DNA of 19,694 nt from contig JAQGJF010001068.1 in the NCBI GenBank assembly GCA_028290765.1, positions 1 through 19,694 of the forward strand, given 5' to 3'. Both the position numbers and the translations under genes were made by a program. The notes beneath the pieces are model-generated. The model had not been told where the DNA came from, searched no databases, and was given only the letters and a program-made list of their open reading frames with translations. Shown one piece after another: positions 7,140-16,267 of this stretch (position 1 is its first letter; every line of letters begins with the position of its first letter). This DNA is from Tardiphaga sp. GTDB taxonomy: Bacteria; Pseudomonadota; Alphaproteobacteria; Rhizobiales; Xanthobacteraceae.

Positions 7140-8302
7140 CCTACACCGAACCAGACGAATTCGCCGACATCCGCGACGCGGTCGCCAAACTCTGTGCGCA
7201 GTTTCCCGGCGAATATTGGCGCAAGCTCGATCGCGAGATGGCCTATCCCCAGGCGTTCGTCGATGCGCTGACCGAGGCCGGTTACCTCTCGGTGCTGATC
7301 CCGGAGGAATATGGCGGCTCAGGACTGAAAATCTCCGCCGCGGCGGCGATCCTGGAAGAGATCCAGCGCGCCGGCTGCAACGGCGGCGGCTGCCATGCCC
7401 AGATGTACACAATGGGTACCTTGCTCCGGCACGGCAGCGAAGAACAGAAGGCCAAGTGGCTGCCAAAGATCGCCAGCGGCGAAGTCCGCCTGCAGGCCTT
7501 TGGTGTCACCGAGCCGACCAGCGGCACCGATACCACCTCGCTGAAAACCTTTGCCAAGCGCGACGGCAATGACGACTACATCGTCAACGGCCAGAAGATC
7601 TGGACCAGCCGCGCCGAATATTCCGACCTGATGATCCTGCTGGCGCGCACCACGCCGAAGGAAGAGTCCAAGAAGAGTACCGACGGGATGTAGGTGTTCC
7701 TGGTCGACATGAAGGAAGCCAAGGGCAAGGGCCTCTCGATCAGCCCGATCCGCACCATGATGAACCACTCCACCACCGAGGTGTTCTTCACCGATTTGCG
7801 GGTGCCGGCGGAGAATTTGATCGGCGAAGAAGGCAAGGGCTTTCGCTACATTCTCTCCGGCATGAATGCCGAGCGCATTCTGATTGCCGCCGAATGCGTC
7901 GGCGACGCCAAATGGTTCATTGCCAAGGCCACCGCCTATGCCAAGGAGCGCGTGGTGTTTGGCCGCCCGATCGGCCAGAACCAGGGCGTGCAGTTTCCGA
8001 TCGCCAAGGCCTACGCGGCGATGCGGGCCGCCGAATTGATGGTGAAGGAAGCCGCGCGCAAATATGAAGCCGGGCTCGATTGCGGCGCCGAGGCCAACAT
8101 GGCCAAGATGCTCGCCGCCGACGCCTCCTGGGAAGCCGCCAATGCCTGCGTGCAGACCCATGGCGGTTTTGGTTTTGCCGAGGAATACGACGTCGAGCGC
8201 AAGTTCCGCGAAACGCGGCTGTATCAAGTGGCGCCGATCTCGACCAATCTGGTGCTGTCCTATGTCGCTGAGCATGTGCTCGGCATGCCGCGCTCGTACT
8301 GA
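7136..8302 (+). pseudogene. Acyl-CoA dehydrogenase interrupted by an in-frame TAG
   Basis: Read through, this is a 388-codon acyl-CoA dehydrogenase of normal length. Codon 186 (7691-7693) is TAG and lies between G-M and V-F-L-V-D, in the beta-domain. Everything before and after stays in the same frame with no other stop. The N-terminal half (7136-7690) holds the helical domain and the FAD/substrate motif V-T-E-P-T-S-G-T-D (about 124-132). The C-terminal half (7694-8302) holds a probable catalytic Glu at codon 246 (N-A-E-R-I-L) and the T-H-G-G-F-G-F-A and R-L-Y-Q-V-A-P-I-S-T-N motifs. Neither half alone could build the FAD and CoA sites. The rest of the gene is unusually intact for a pseudogene, so recent mutation, sequencing error or readthrough are all open. 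It starts within the thioesterase stop (ATGA) and is followed by a CoA-transferase, which points to an acid that is CoA-activated and then desaturated. Confidence 0.8.
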
Positions 8303-8328
8303 GAAACGATTTTTAGTGAGTAACGACC

Positions 8329-9474
8329 ATGCTGCCGCTTGAAGGACTGACCGTCATCGCCGTCGAACAGGCGGTCGCCGCGCCATTTTGCAGCTCGCGT
8401 CTCGCCGACGCCGGCGCCCACGTCATCAAGATCGAGCGGCCGGAAGGCGATTTCGCCCGCGGCTATGATGCGGCAGCCAAAGGCCAGAGCAGCTACTTTG
8501 TGTGGCTCAACCGCGGCAAGGATTCGGTGGTGATCGATCTCGCCACCAAAGACGGCCGCCAGGCCCTGGAAGAGCTGATCGCCAAGGCCGATGTTCTGAT
8601 CCAGAACCTGAAACCTGGCTCGATGGATAAACTCGGCTTCACACTGGAGCGACTGCGCCAGGATTACCCGGCGCTGATCTGTTGCACCATCACCGGCTAC
8701 GGCCATGAAGGCCCCTATGCCGATCGCAAGGCCTATGACCTGCTGATCCAGGCCGAGAGCGGGCTGTCGTCGATCACCGGCGGACCGGAGGGACCCTCGC
8801 GGGTCGGGCTGTCGATCGTCGATATTTCCACCGGCGCCACCGCGCACGCCGCCATCCTCGAGGCGCTGATCGGACGATCCCGCACCGGCAAGGGCGCCGA
8901 CATCCGCGTCTCGATGTTCGACGTCATGGCCGACTGGCTGACGGTGCCGCTGCTCAACACCGAAGCCGGTAATGAGCCCAAACGAATTGGCCTCGCGCAT
9001 CCCTCGATCGCGCCCTACGGCGTGTTCCGCTCGAAGGACGGCAAGGATATCCTGATCGCGATCCAGAGCGAACGCGAATGGAAGAAACTCTGCGCCGACG
9101 TGCTGGGCCAGCCGAAGCTGCCCGACGATCCCAGGTTCTTCAACATGGTGGAGCGGGTTCGTAACCGGGCGCTGACCGACAAGGCGGTCGGTGACAGTTT
9201 TGCGGCGATGACGCGCGACGCCTTGCTGAAGAGCCTGAGCGATGCCGACATCGCCTTCGCCGAGGTCAACACCATGACCGACCTCGCCAAGCATCCGCAT
9301 CTGCGGCGCATCGAGGTCGATACGCCGAACGGGATGGTGACCTATCCCGCACCGGCCGCGATCGTGATGGAACAGCCGCGCCACTACGGCGCCGTGCCGG
9401 GCATCGGCACGTCCGGCTCGAACGCGACGCGGGAAGAAGCCGGCAAGGTCGCGCCGAAGGCGGTGCGATCATGA
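8329..9474 (+). CDS. CaiB/BaiF (family III) CoA-transferase
   Basis: This 381-residue protein is a family III CoA-transferase, which moves CoA between carboxylic acids through an aspartyl-CoA intermediate. The expected catalytic Asp is Asp165 in I-V-D-I-S-T-G-A, aligned with Asp169 of formyl-CoA transferase. Other family marks are the N-terminal L-A-D-A-G-A-H-V-I-K-I-E-R-P-E-G-D (25-41), the N-R-G-K-D-S segment (61-66), G-Y-G-H-E-G-P-Y (123-130) and the Gly-rich stretch at 149-160. The length is normal. It follows the interrupted dehydrogenase by 26 bases and overlaps the hydratase by 4 (ATGA), so the pair is probably translated together. In known routes such as mesaconate and itaconate metabolism this family sits next to a MaoC-type hydratase as here, but the acid cannot be read from sequence. 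Confidence 0.92.
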   Translation: MLPLEGLTVIAVEQAVAAPFCSSRLADAGAHVIKIERPEGDFARGYDAAAKGQSSYFVWLNRGKDSVVIDLATKDGRQALEELIAKADVLIQNLKPGSMDKLGFTLERLRQDYPALICCTITGYGHEGPYADRKAYDLLIQAESGLSSITGGPEGPSRVGLSIVDISTGATAHAAILEALIGRSRTGKGADIRVSMFDVMADWLTVPLLNTEAGNEPKRIGLAHPSIAPYGVFRSKDGKDILIAIQSEREWKKLCADVLGQPKLPDDPRFFNMVERVRNRALTDKAVGDSFAAMTRDALLKSLSDADIAFAEVNTMTDLAKHPHLRRIEVDTPNGMVTYPAPAAIVMEQPRHYGAVPGIGTSGSNATREEAGKVAPKAVRS

Positions 9475-10322
9475 CGCAAGCGCTCGACCTCGACCATCTG
9501 CGGCAATGGATCGGGCGCTCGACCGAGGCTTCCGACACCGTCACCGCGCAGCTGGTGCGCGGGCTCCGCGCGACGTTGTTTCTGGACATCGGCGCGCCAA
9601 AGGCCGGCGATGCCGCACCCCACACCGTGCATTGGTGCCTGGCGCAGCCGGTGGCACCGATGTCCGAACTCGGCCCCGACGGCCATCCCGCCCGCGGTGG
9701 TTTCCTACCGCCGGTGCCGCTGCCGCGCCGGATGTGGGCCGGCGGCGAACTCGAATGGCTCGACACGCTGCGCGTCGGCGACGAAGCGACGCGGACCTCG
9801 ACGATTTCTGACGTCACCATGAAGACCGGCAGTACCGGAACGCTGTGTTTCGTGGCGGTGAAGCACGTCATCTCCACCGCACGCGGTGTCGCCATTCGTG
9901 AGCGGCAGGACATCGTCTATCGCGATGTACCGACCGGCGCGCAGCCGCCGGCCAAACCCTCCGCAGCGCCACCAGCCGCAGCGCATCGCGAAACCCACAT
10001 GGCCGACCCGGTGCTGCTGTTCCGTTATTCGGCGCTGACCTTCAACGGCCACCGCATCCATTACGACCGCGACTACGTCACCAAGGTCGAAGGCTATCCG
10101 GGCCTGATCTTTCACGGCCCGATGCAGGCGGCGCTATTGGTGGAATACGCCTCGCGCCTGCACGGCGACGCCGCGCCGAAGAAGTTTACCTATCGCGGCG
10201 TGCAGCCGCTGTTCGACGGCAGCGAATTCAGCGTCAACGCCAATGAGAATGACGCGGGCATGGAGCTGTGGACGGCAAATTCGGCGGGACAGCCCACGAT
10301 GAAGGCGAATGCGGAGTGGTGA
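9471..10322 (+). CDS. MaoC/HTD2-type enoyl-CoA hydratase
   Basis: This 283-residue protein has two hotdog halves: an N-terminal half without the active residues (about 1-155), an Ala/Pro-rich linker (about 156-176), and a C-terminal MaoC-like half with the hydratase signature F-R-Y-S-A-L-T-F-N-G-H-R-I-H-Y-D (184-199), followed by G-Y-P-G-L-I-F-H-G-P (208-217). Asn192 and His194, with Asp199, are the likely catalytic and substrate contacts. This arrangement is seen in mesaconyl-C4-CoA hydratase, itaconyl-CoA hydratase and mitochondrial HTD2-like enzymes, all of which hydrate short enoyl-CoA or enoyl-acyl compounds. The start ATG at 9471 overlaps the CoA-transferase stop (4 bases), giving translational coupling. 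The stop at 10322 is 58 bases before the next start. The family call is firm; the substrate is inferred from the neighbours only. Confidence 0.9.
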   Translation: MTQALDLDHLRQWIGRSTEASDTVTAQLVRGLRATLFLDIGAPKAGDAAPHTVHWCLAQPVAPMSELGPDGHPARGGFLPPVPLPRRMWAGGELEWLDTLRVGDEATRTSTISDVTMKTGSTGTLCFVAVKHVISTARGVAIRERQDIVYRDVPTGAQPPAKPSAAPPAAAHRETHMADPVLLFRYSALTFNGHRIHYDRDYVTKVEGYPGLIFHGPMQAALLVEYASRLHGDAAPKKFTYRGVQPLFDGSEFSVNANENDAGMELWTANSAGQPTMKANAEW

Positions 10323-10380
10323 CTGTCGTCACGTAGCAAGCGAATCATCAAACAAAAAACTTCCAGCCCAAGGATCTCCC

Positions 10381-11997
<1,617 letters not shown>

Positions 11998-12001
11998 TTG
12001 G

Positions 12002-12021
12002 CGCGACGGGACGCCGTCGCG
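12002..12021 (+). terminator. Small perfect hairpin after the ThDP enzyme gene
   Basis: CGCGACGG (12002-12009) pairs with CCGTCGCG (12014-12021) around a 4-base loop, GACG. It begins 5 bases after the stop codon of the ThDP gene. No run of T follows (the next bases are ACAGATGAG), so it is more likely an RNA-stability hairpin or attenuator than a strong intrinsic terminator. It is a pattern match only. Confidence 0.3.
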
Positions 12022-12068
12022 ACAGATGAGAAAATGAGAGCGCCTCAGGCGCCGGGAGGAAATCGACG

Positions 12069-13034
12069 ATGCGGCTTTCCGCGGTTTGCCATGCGCTCGT
12101 TCTGGTCCTGCTGACTCCGGCTGTTGCCGTCGCGGAAAGCGATTACCCTTCCCACCCGGTCCGGATCGTCGTGGGCTTCGGTCCCGGCGCCGCCGCCGAC
12201 CTGACGGCGCGGGTGCTGGCGGAGCAGCTCTCGCGAAAATTCGGCCAGCAGTTCTTCATCGAAAACAAGCCCGGCGGCGGCGGCACCGTCGCTGCGCAGC
12301 AGGTGGTTCGCGGTCCGAAGGACGGCTACACGCTGATGATCGGGACGGCGGCCAACGTCATCAACGGCGTGTTGCAGCCCAACCTGCCGTTCGATTTCGC
12401 CAGGGATTTCGCCCCCATCGTCCTCACCACCGCGTCGCCGAATTTCCTGGTGGTGAATCCCTCGACCGGCGTCACCGACACCAAGGGCCTGATCGCCCTG
12501 TCGAAGGCCAAGCCGGGACAGATCTTCTACGGCTCTTCCGGCGTCGGCACCTCGCCGCATCTGACCGGCGAGTTGTTCAACATGATGGCCGGCATCAGCA
12601 TGACCCACGTGCCGTATTCCGGCAGCGCGCAGGCCGTCACCGATCTGCTGGCCGACCGCATCCAGGTAATGTTCTCGCCGGCGTCGACCGTGCTGCCGCA
12701 TGTCGAGGCCGGCAAGCTCACCGCGCTGGCGACCTCGGAAAAAGCCCGCGCCGCCTCCGCGCCGGAACTGCCGACCATCTGGGAATCCGCCTTGCCCGGA
12801 TTCGACACCAGCGTCTGGTTCGGTGTGGTGGCGCCCGTGGGCGTTCCGCAGGACATCATCGATAAACTGTCGCGCGCCCTGAACGAGGCGCTGAAGGACC
12901 CCGCCGCCGCGAAGCTGTTGTCCGCCGGGGGGTTGGACGTCAAAGGCGGTACGCCGGAAGAATTCGGCGCCTATATCGCCAGCGAGACGAAAAAATACGG
13001 CGACGTCGCCAACGCGGCCGGCCTTCGCAAATAA
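12069..13034 (+). CDS. TctC/Bug-family periplasmic solute-binding protein
   Basis: This 321-residue protein begins with a signal peptide: a charged start, a hydrophobic core, and an A-V-A cleavage site near residue 22. The mature part begins with Y-P-S-H-P-V-R-I-V-V-G-F-G-P-G, where the V-G-F-x-P-G-x-x-x-D pattern and E-N-K-P-G-G-G-G (at about 59-66) are hallmarks of the Bug family. These proteins bind dicarboxylates, tricarboxylates or related organic anions in the periplasm and hand them to a TctA/TctB permease. No TctA or TctB gene lies in the window, so it is an orphan, as many Bug proteins are. A strong GGGAGGAAA site precedes the ATG by 7 bases. It may be a sensor or feed a distant permease. 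The ligand cannot be read; its position among carboxylate-processing genes suggests an organic acid (inference). Confidence 0.93.
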   Translation: MRLSAVCHALVLVLLTPAVAVAESDYPSHPVRIVVGFGPGAAADLTARVLAEQLSRKFGQQFFIENKPGGGGTVAAQQVVRGPKDGYTLMIGTAANVINGVLQPNLPFDFARDFAPIVLTTASPNFLVVNPSTGVTDTKGLIALSKAKPGQIFYGSSGVGTSPHLTGELFNMMAGISMTHVPYSGSAQAVTDLLADRIQVMFSPASTVLPHVEAGKLTALATSEKARAASAPELPTIWESALPGFDTSVWFGVVAPVGVPQDIIDKLSRALNEALKDPAAAKLLSAGGLDVKGGTPEEFGAYIASETKKYGDVANAAGLRK

Positions 13035-13056
13035 CTCACACACATCGGGGAAGCAC

Positions 13057-13581
13057 ATGGCAAAGTTGCGCGCGGTCGAGTGCCGCGAATTCATCAAGGC
13101 GGCGATCGAGAAGGCCGACGAGATGGGCGCGCCGGTTTCGATCGCGGTGGTCGGCCCGGAAGGCAACCTGATCGCGCTGGAGCGCATGGACGACGCCGGT
13201 TTCGTCACGCCGGAAACGGCCTGGGCCAAGGCCTATACCGTGGCCGCGTTCCGCTCGATGTCGCCGCGCTTTCAGGACGGCCTGATCATTCAGCAATGGT
13301 TCAAGGAACGCAATCCGCAGCTGATGATCGCGATGGCGGCCATGACCAATGGCCGTGTCGCGGCATCGGGTGGCGCCGCGCCGGTGTTCAAGGGCAACGA
13401 GATGGTCGGCTGCTACGGCATCAGCGGCGCCACTTCGGACCAGGACGAGGTGATCGGCCAGTACGCCCGGCAACAAGCCGGATGGGCGCATCAACCGGCC
13501 GACGATCTGACCAATCCCGAGGTCAAGAAACACGTCAACGAGCTCTATGCGAAGGCCGGGATCAAGGATCGGGATATTTAG
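13057..13581 (+). CDS. GlcG/HbpS family protein
   Basis: This 174-residue protein belongs to the DUF336/GlcG/HbpS family, named from the heme-binding HbpS of Streptomyces and the glc operon protein GlcG. The alpha/beta fold marks are M-G-A-P-V-S-I-A-V-V-G-P-E-G-N-L-I (25-41), the repeated A-x-A-K-A-Y-T-V-A-A-F (56-66) and the C-terminal G-C-Y-G-I-S-G-A-T-S-D-Q-D-E-V (118-132). Members occur next to oxidoreductases and decarboxylases for organic acids; the general role (heme/cofactor handling or a small-molecule sensor) is not settled. It has no signal peptide. It starts 22 bases after the TctC gene with a GGGGAAG site and is probably co-transcribed with it. It is the last gene of the plus-strand run, since a 183-base gap with promoter-like sequence follows. 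Confidence 0.88.
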   Translation: MAKLRAVECREFIKAAIEKADEMGAPVSIAVVGPEGNLIALERMDDAGFVTPETAWAKAYTVAAFRSMSPRFQDGLIIQQWFKERNPQLMIAMAAMTNGRVAASGGAAPVFKGNEMVGCYGISGATSDQDEVIGQYARQQAGWAHQPADDLTNPEVKKHVNELYAKAGIKDRDI

Positions 13582-13582
13582 G

Positions 13583-13687
13583 GGGTTTTGGAGGCCCGAT
13601 CGGTCAAACGGCGGTCCGATTCATGGCATCGATGTCGATTTGCCGTGCTATCGCGCAAACTTCGGATTCAAAAGGCCCCCAAAAGCC
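13583..13687. repeat. Imperfect inverted repeat between GlcG-type gene and Mo-enzyme gene
   Basis: The arms are 13583-13596 and 13674-13687 and match at 12 of 14 positions when one is reversed and complemented (GGCC-CCAAAA cores). They enclose 77 bases without a coding feature and end just before the TATAAT of the candidate promoter. The pairing may be chance in GC-rich DNA. Confidence 0.3.
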
Positions 13688-13694
13688 ATATAAT
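13667..13694 (+). promoter_or_regulatory. Candidate promoter of the molybdoenzyme gene
   Basis: A full TATAAT (13689-13694) is preceded by TTCAAA (13667-13672; 4/6 match to TTGACA) with a 16-base spacer. A perfect -10 hexamer is unusual in this GC-rich DNA and lies in the only long gap of this gene run, about 70 bases before the ATG at 13765. The rest of the gap shows no gene. Confidence 0.45.
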
Positions 13695-13764
13695 GCGGTC
13701 TGAAAGCTCTCTCGTTTGACTCGCAGCGGTTGGAATCTCCGAGCCACCGCACCAGGATATGTAG

Positions 13765-16098
13765 ATGACGGAACCGAACTCCCCGATCCGACCGCACTCT
13801 TCGCACTGGGGCGCGTTCTCCGGACAATGGGTCAAGGACAGGCTGGTCATCACCCCTCACCCCGGCGATCCCGACCCCAATCCGCTGATCCAGAATTTTC
13901 CCGACGCGCTGCGCCACAAGGCGCGCATTGCCAAACCGATGGTGCGGCGCGGCTGGCTCGAGCGCGGACCGGGCAAGGATTCACGGCGCGGACGCGACGC
14001 CTTCGTGGAAATGGAATGGGACGCGGTGCTCGATCTCCTGGCCGGCGAGCTGAAGCGGGTGCACGATACCCACGGCCCCGGCGGCGTGTTTGGCGGCTCC
14101 TATGGCTGGGCTAGTGCCGGACGGTTCCATCACGCCCAGAGTCAATTGCATCGCTTTCTTAATGTCGCGCTCGGCGGTTATGTCCGCTCGGTCAACAGCT
14201 ACAGCGCCGGCGCGTCGATGGTGATCCTGCCGCGCGTGCTGGGCGGCTATGACGACGTCTCGCGGCGCAATGTCAGCTGGGACGAGATCGTGGCGCATAC
14301 CGACATCGTGCTGGCGTTCGGCGGCATGGCGACCAAGAACTCCCGCGTCGCCGCCGGCGGCATCAGCCGCCACACCGAGCATCAGGACATGATTGCGGCC
14401 TCGGCGCGAGGCGCCCAATTCGTGCTGATCGGTCCGCTCAAAAGCGATCTGCCCGACGAGGTCAACAATGAATGGTTGCCGGTCCGGCCGGGCACCGACA
14501 CCGCGCTGATGCTGGGGCTCGCGCACACGCTGGTGGCCGACGGATCGCACGACCGCGGCTTCCTCGACAGCCACTGCAGCGGCTGGCCGGTATTCGAGGA
14601 TTACCTGATGGGCCGCAGCGACGGCCAGCCGAAAGACGCAGGCTGGGCCGGCGCGATCACCGGCATCGCCGCAGACGAGATCACAGCATTGGCGCGCCGG
14701 CTGCCGGGCAAGCGCGTGCTGGTCGTGGTCTCGCATTCGCTGCAGCGCGCCGAACATGGCGAGCAGCCGGTGTGGATGGGATCGGTGCTGGCGGCGATAC
14801 TCGGCCAGCATGGCCTGCCGGGCGGCGGCTACAATTACGCGCTCGGTGCGATCGCCAATTACGGCCGGCACATGAATGCGGTGCCGATCGCCGCACTGCC
14901 GCAGGGCAAAAACAATGTGCCCGACTTCATTCCGGTGGCGCGCATCACCGACATGCTGCTCCATCCCGGCACGCCGTTCGACTACAATGGACAGCGGCTG
15001 ACCTATCCGGACGTCCGGCTGGTCTACTGGGCCGGCGGCAATCCGTTTCACCACCACCAGGACCTCAACCGCCTGCGCCGGGCCTTTGCCGAGGTCGATA
15101 CCCTGGTGGTGCATGAGATCGGCTGGACCGCGACGGCGCGGCACGCCGATATCGTGCTGCCCTGCACGATGACGCTGGAGCGCGAGGACATCGGCGGCGC
15201 GCCGACCGATCCGTTGATGATCGCCATGCACCGGCTGGCCGAGCCGTTTGGCCAGGCGCGTGACGACTATGCGATCTTCACGGCGCTCGCGGAGCGTCTC
15301 GGCTGCACCGAAGCCTTCACCGAGGGCCGCAGCGCCGAACAGTGGCTGCGTCATCTCTACAGCATCACCCAGGATGGATTGAAGGCGCGCGGTCTCGACG
15401 CGCCGGACTTCGACACCTTCTGGCAGCGCGGCGAATTGCGGCTGCCGCAGCAGCCGCACGATGGCGGCATCATCCGGGCATTCCGTGATCATCCCGACAC
15501 AAAACCGCTGCCGACGCCGAGCGGCAAGATCGAGATCTTTTCAAAGACCATCGCCGATTTCGGCTATGCGGATTGTCCGGGCCACCCGGCCTGGCTGCCG
15601 CCGGTCGATGTCGTCAGCGCGCAGCATCCCTTGCAGCTCGTCGCCAATCAGCCGGCGACACGGCTGCACAGCCAGTTCGATTTCGGCGGCCACAGCGCCG
15701 CCCTGAAACATCGCGGTCGCGAGGTCGCGCGGCTGCACCCGACCGACGCCACGGCGCGCGGCATTGCCGAGGGCGACATCATCAAATTGTTCAACGAACG
15801 CGGCGCCTGCCTTGCCGCCGCCCATGTCACCGAAGACGTCTGCGCCGGCGTGGTGCAATTGCCGACCGGCGCCTGGTACGATCCGGTCGATCCCGAAGAC
15901 GACATGTCGCTGTGCGTGCACGGCAACCCCAACGTGCTGACCCGCGACATCGGCACCTCGTCGCTGGCGCAGGGCTGCTGCGGCCAGCTCACCACGGTCG
16001 AGGTCGAACGCTTCACCGGCAATCTGCCGCCGATCCAGGCCTACGATCCGCCTTTGCCGGTCGAGCCCCGCGCGCCGACATTCGAGGCGGCGGAGTAG
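13765..16098 (+). CDS. Molybdopterin oxidoreductase, DMSO/biotin-sulfoxide reductase type
   Basis: The 777-residue protein belongs to the bis-MGD molybdenum enzymes of the DMSO, TMAO and biotin sulfoxide reductase group, which reduce S-oxides or N-oxides. The first 140 residues contain no Cys, so the N-terminal Fe-S cluster of nitrate or formate enzymes is absent, as expected here. It starts with S-H-W-G-A-F. The Mo ligand is expected at Ser147 in S-Y-S-A-G-A, and Tyr113 and Trp115 in G-S-Y-G-W-A sit where DMSO reductase has active-site Tyr114 and Trp116; from memory TMAO reductases lack the Tyr. The cofactor-binding end H-G-N-P-N-V-L-T-R-D-I-G-T-S-S-L-A-Q-G is present. No twin-arginine signal is seen, so a cytosolic enzyme like BisC is likely. 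No cytochrome c or membrane anchor gene adjoins it. The electron donor and substrate are unknown. Confidence 0.92.
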   Translation: MTEPNSPIRPHSSHWGAFSGQWVKDRLVITPHPGDPDPNPLIQNFPDALRHKARIAKPMVRRGWLERGPGKDSRRGRDAFVEMEWDAVLDLLAGELKRVHDTHGPGGVFGGSYGWASAGRFHHAQSQLHRFLNVALGGYVRSVNSYSAGASMVILPRVLGGYDDVSRRNVSWDEIVAHTDIVLAFGGMATKNSRVAAGGISRHTEHQDMIAASARGAQFVLIGPLKSDLPDEVNNEWLPVRPGTDTALMLGLAHTLVADGSHDRGFLDSHCSGWPVFEDYLMGRSDGQPKDAGWAGAITGIAADEITALARRLPGKRVLVVVSHSLQRAEHGEQPVWMGSVLAAILGQHGLPGGGYNYALGAIANYGRHMNAVPIAALPQGKNNVPDFIPVARITDMLLHPGTPFDYNGQRLTYPDVRLVYWAGGNPFHHHQDLNRLRRAFAEVDTLVVHEIGWTATARHADIVLPCTMTLEREDIGGAPTDPLMIAMHRLAEPFGQARDDYAIFTALAERLGCTEAFTEGRSAEQWLRHLYSITQDGLKARGLDAPDFDTFWQRGELRLPQQPHDGGIIRAFRDHPDTKPLPTPSGKIEIFSKTIADFGYADCPGHPAWLPPVDVVSAQHPLQLVANQPATRLHSQFDFGGHSAALKHRGREVARLHPTDATARGIAEGDIIKLFNERGACLAAAHVTEDVCAGVVQLPTGAWYDPVDPEDDMSLCVHGNPNVLTRDIGTSSLAQGCCGQLTTVEVERFTGNLPPIQAYDPPLPVEPRAPTFEAAE

Positions 16099-16127
16099 GC
16101 TCGGGCCGTCACACAATGCCTAACGTT

Positions 16128-16216
16128 CGTCATGCCCGGGCTTGTCCCGGGCATCCATGCCTTACAGCGGCGCAGCAAGAAAGACGTGGATGGCCGGGAC
16201 AAGCCCGGCCATGACG
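16128..16216. repeat. Inverted-repeat element (CGTCATGCCCGGG type)
   Basis: The arms are 16128-16159 and 16185-16216, with 32 bases each and a few mismatches; the shared core reads CCCGGGCTTGTCCCGGGC or its equivalent. A 25-base centre separates them. It lies between the convergent molybdoenzyme and SDR genes, so in either direction it could form a hairpin and act as a two-way terminator, although no T-run follows. It resembles dispersed repeats common in Bradyrhizobium-like chromosomes. The remaining bases of the 169-base gap (16099-16267) show nothing else. Confidence 0.8.
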
Positions 16217-16267
16217 TGGAGAGTTGGCACACCGAGCGATAGGTTTTTCTCGCGGAGCGTAGCTCCC

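Noticed and set aside
7691..7693. TAG read as pyrrolysine
   Set aside because: Pyrrolysine machinery is not expected in this group, acyl-CoA dehydrogenases do not use it, and no pyl genes are in the window.
7694..8302. Separate gene starting with GTG after the TAG
   Set aside because: It would be a C-terminal fragment of an acyl-CoA dehydrogenase lacking the FAD/substrate half; better seen as the rest of the interrupted gene.
10309..10380. Upstream ATG start for the ThDP enzyme, overlapping the hydratase stop
   Set aside because: Adds 24 residues of no family match; GTG at 10381 has AAGGA spacing and gives the usual length.
13981..15492. Long minus-strand open frame (503 codons) opposite the molybdoenzyme
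   Set aside because: Arg/His/Ala/Gly-rich product without domain logic; it mirrors the codon bias of a well-supported gene on the other strand.
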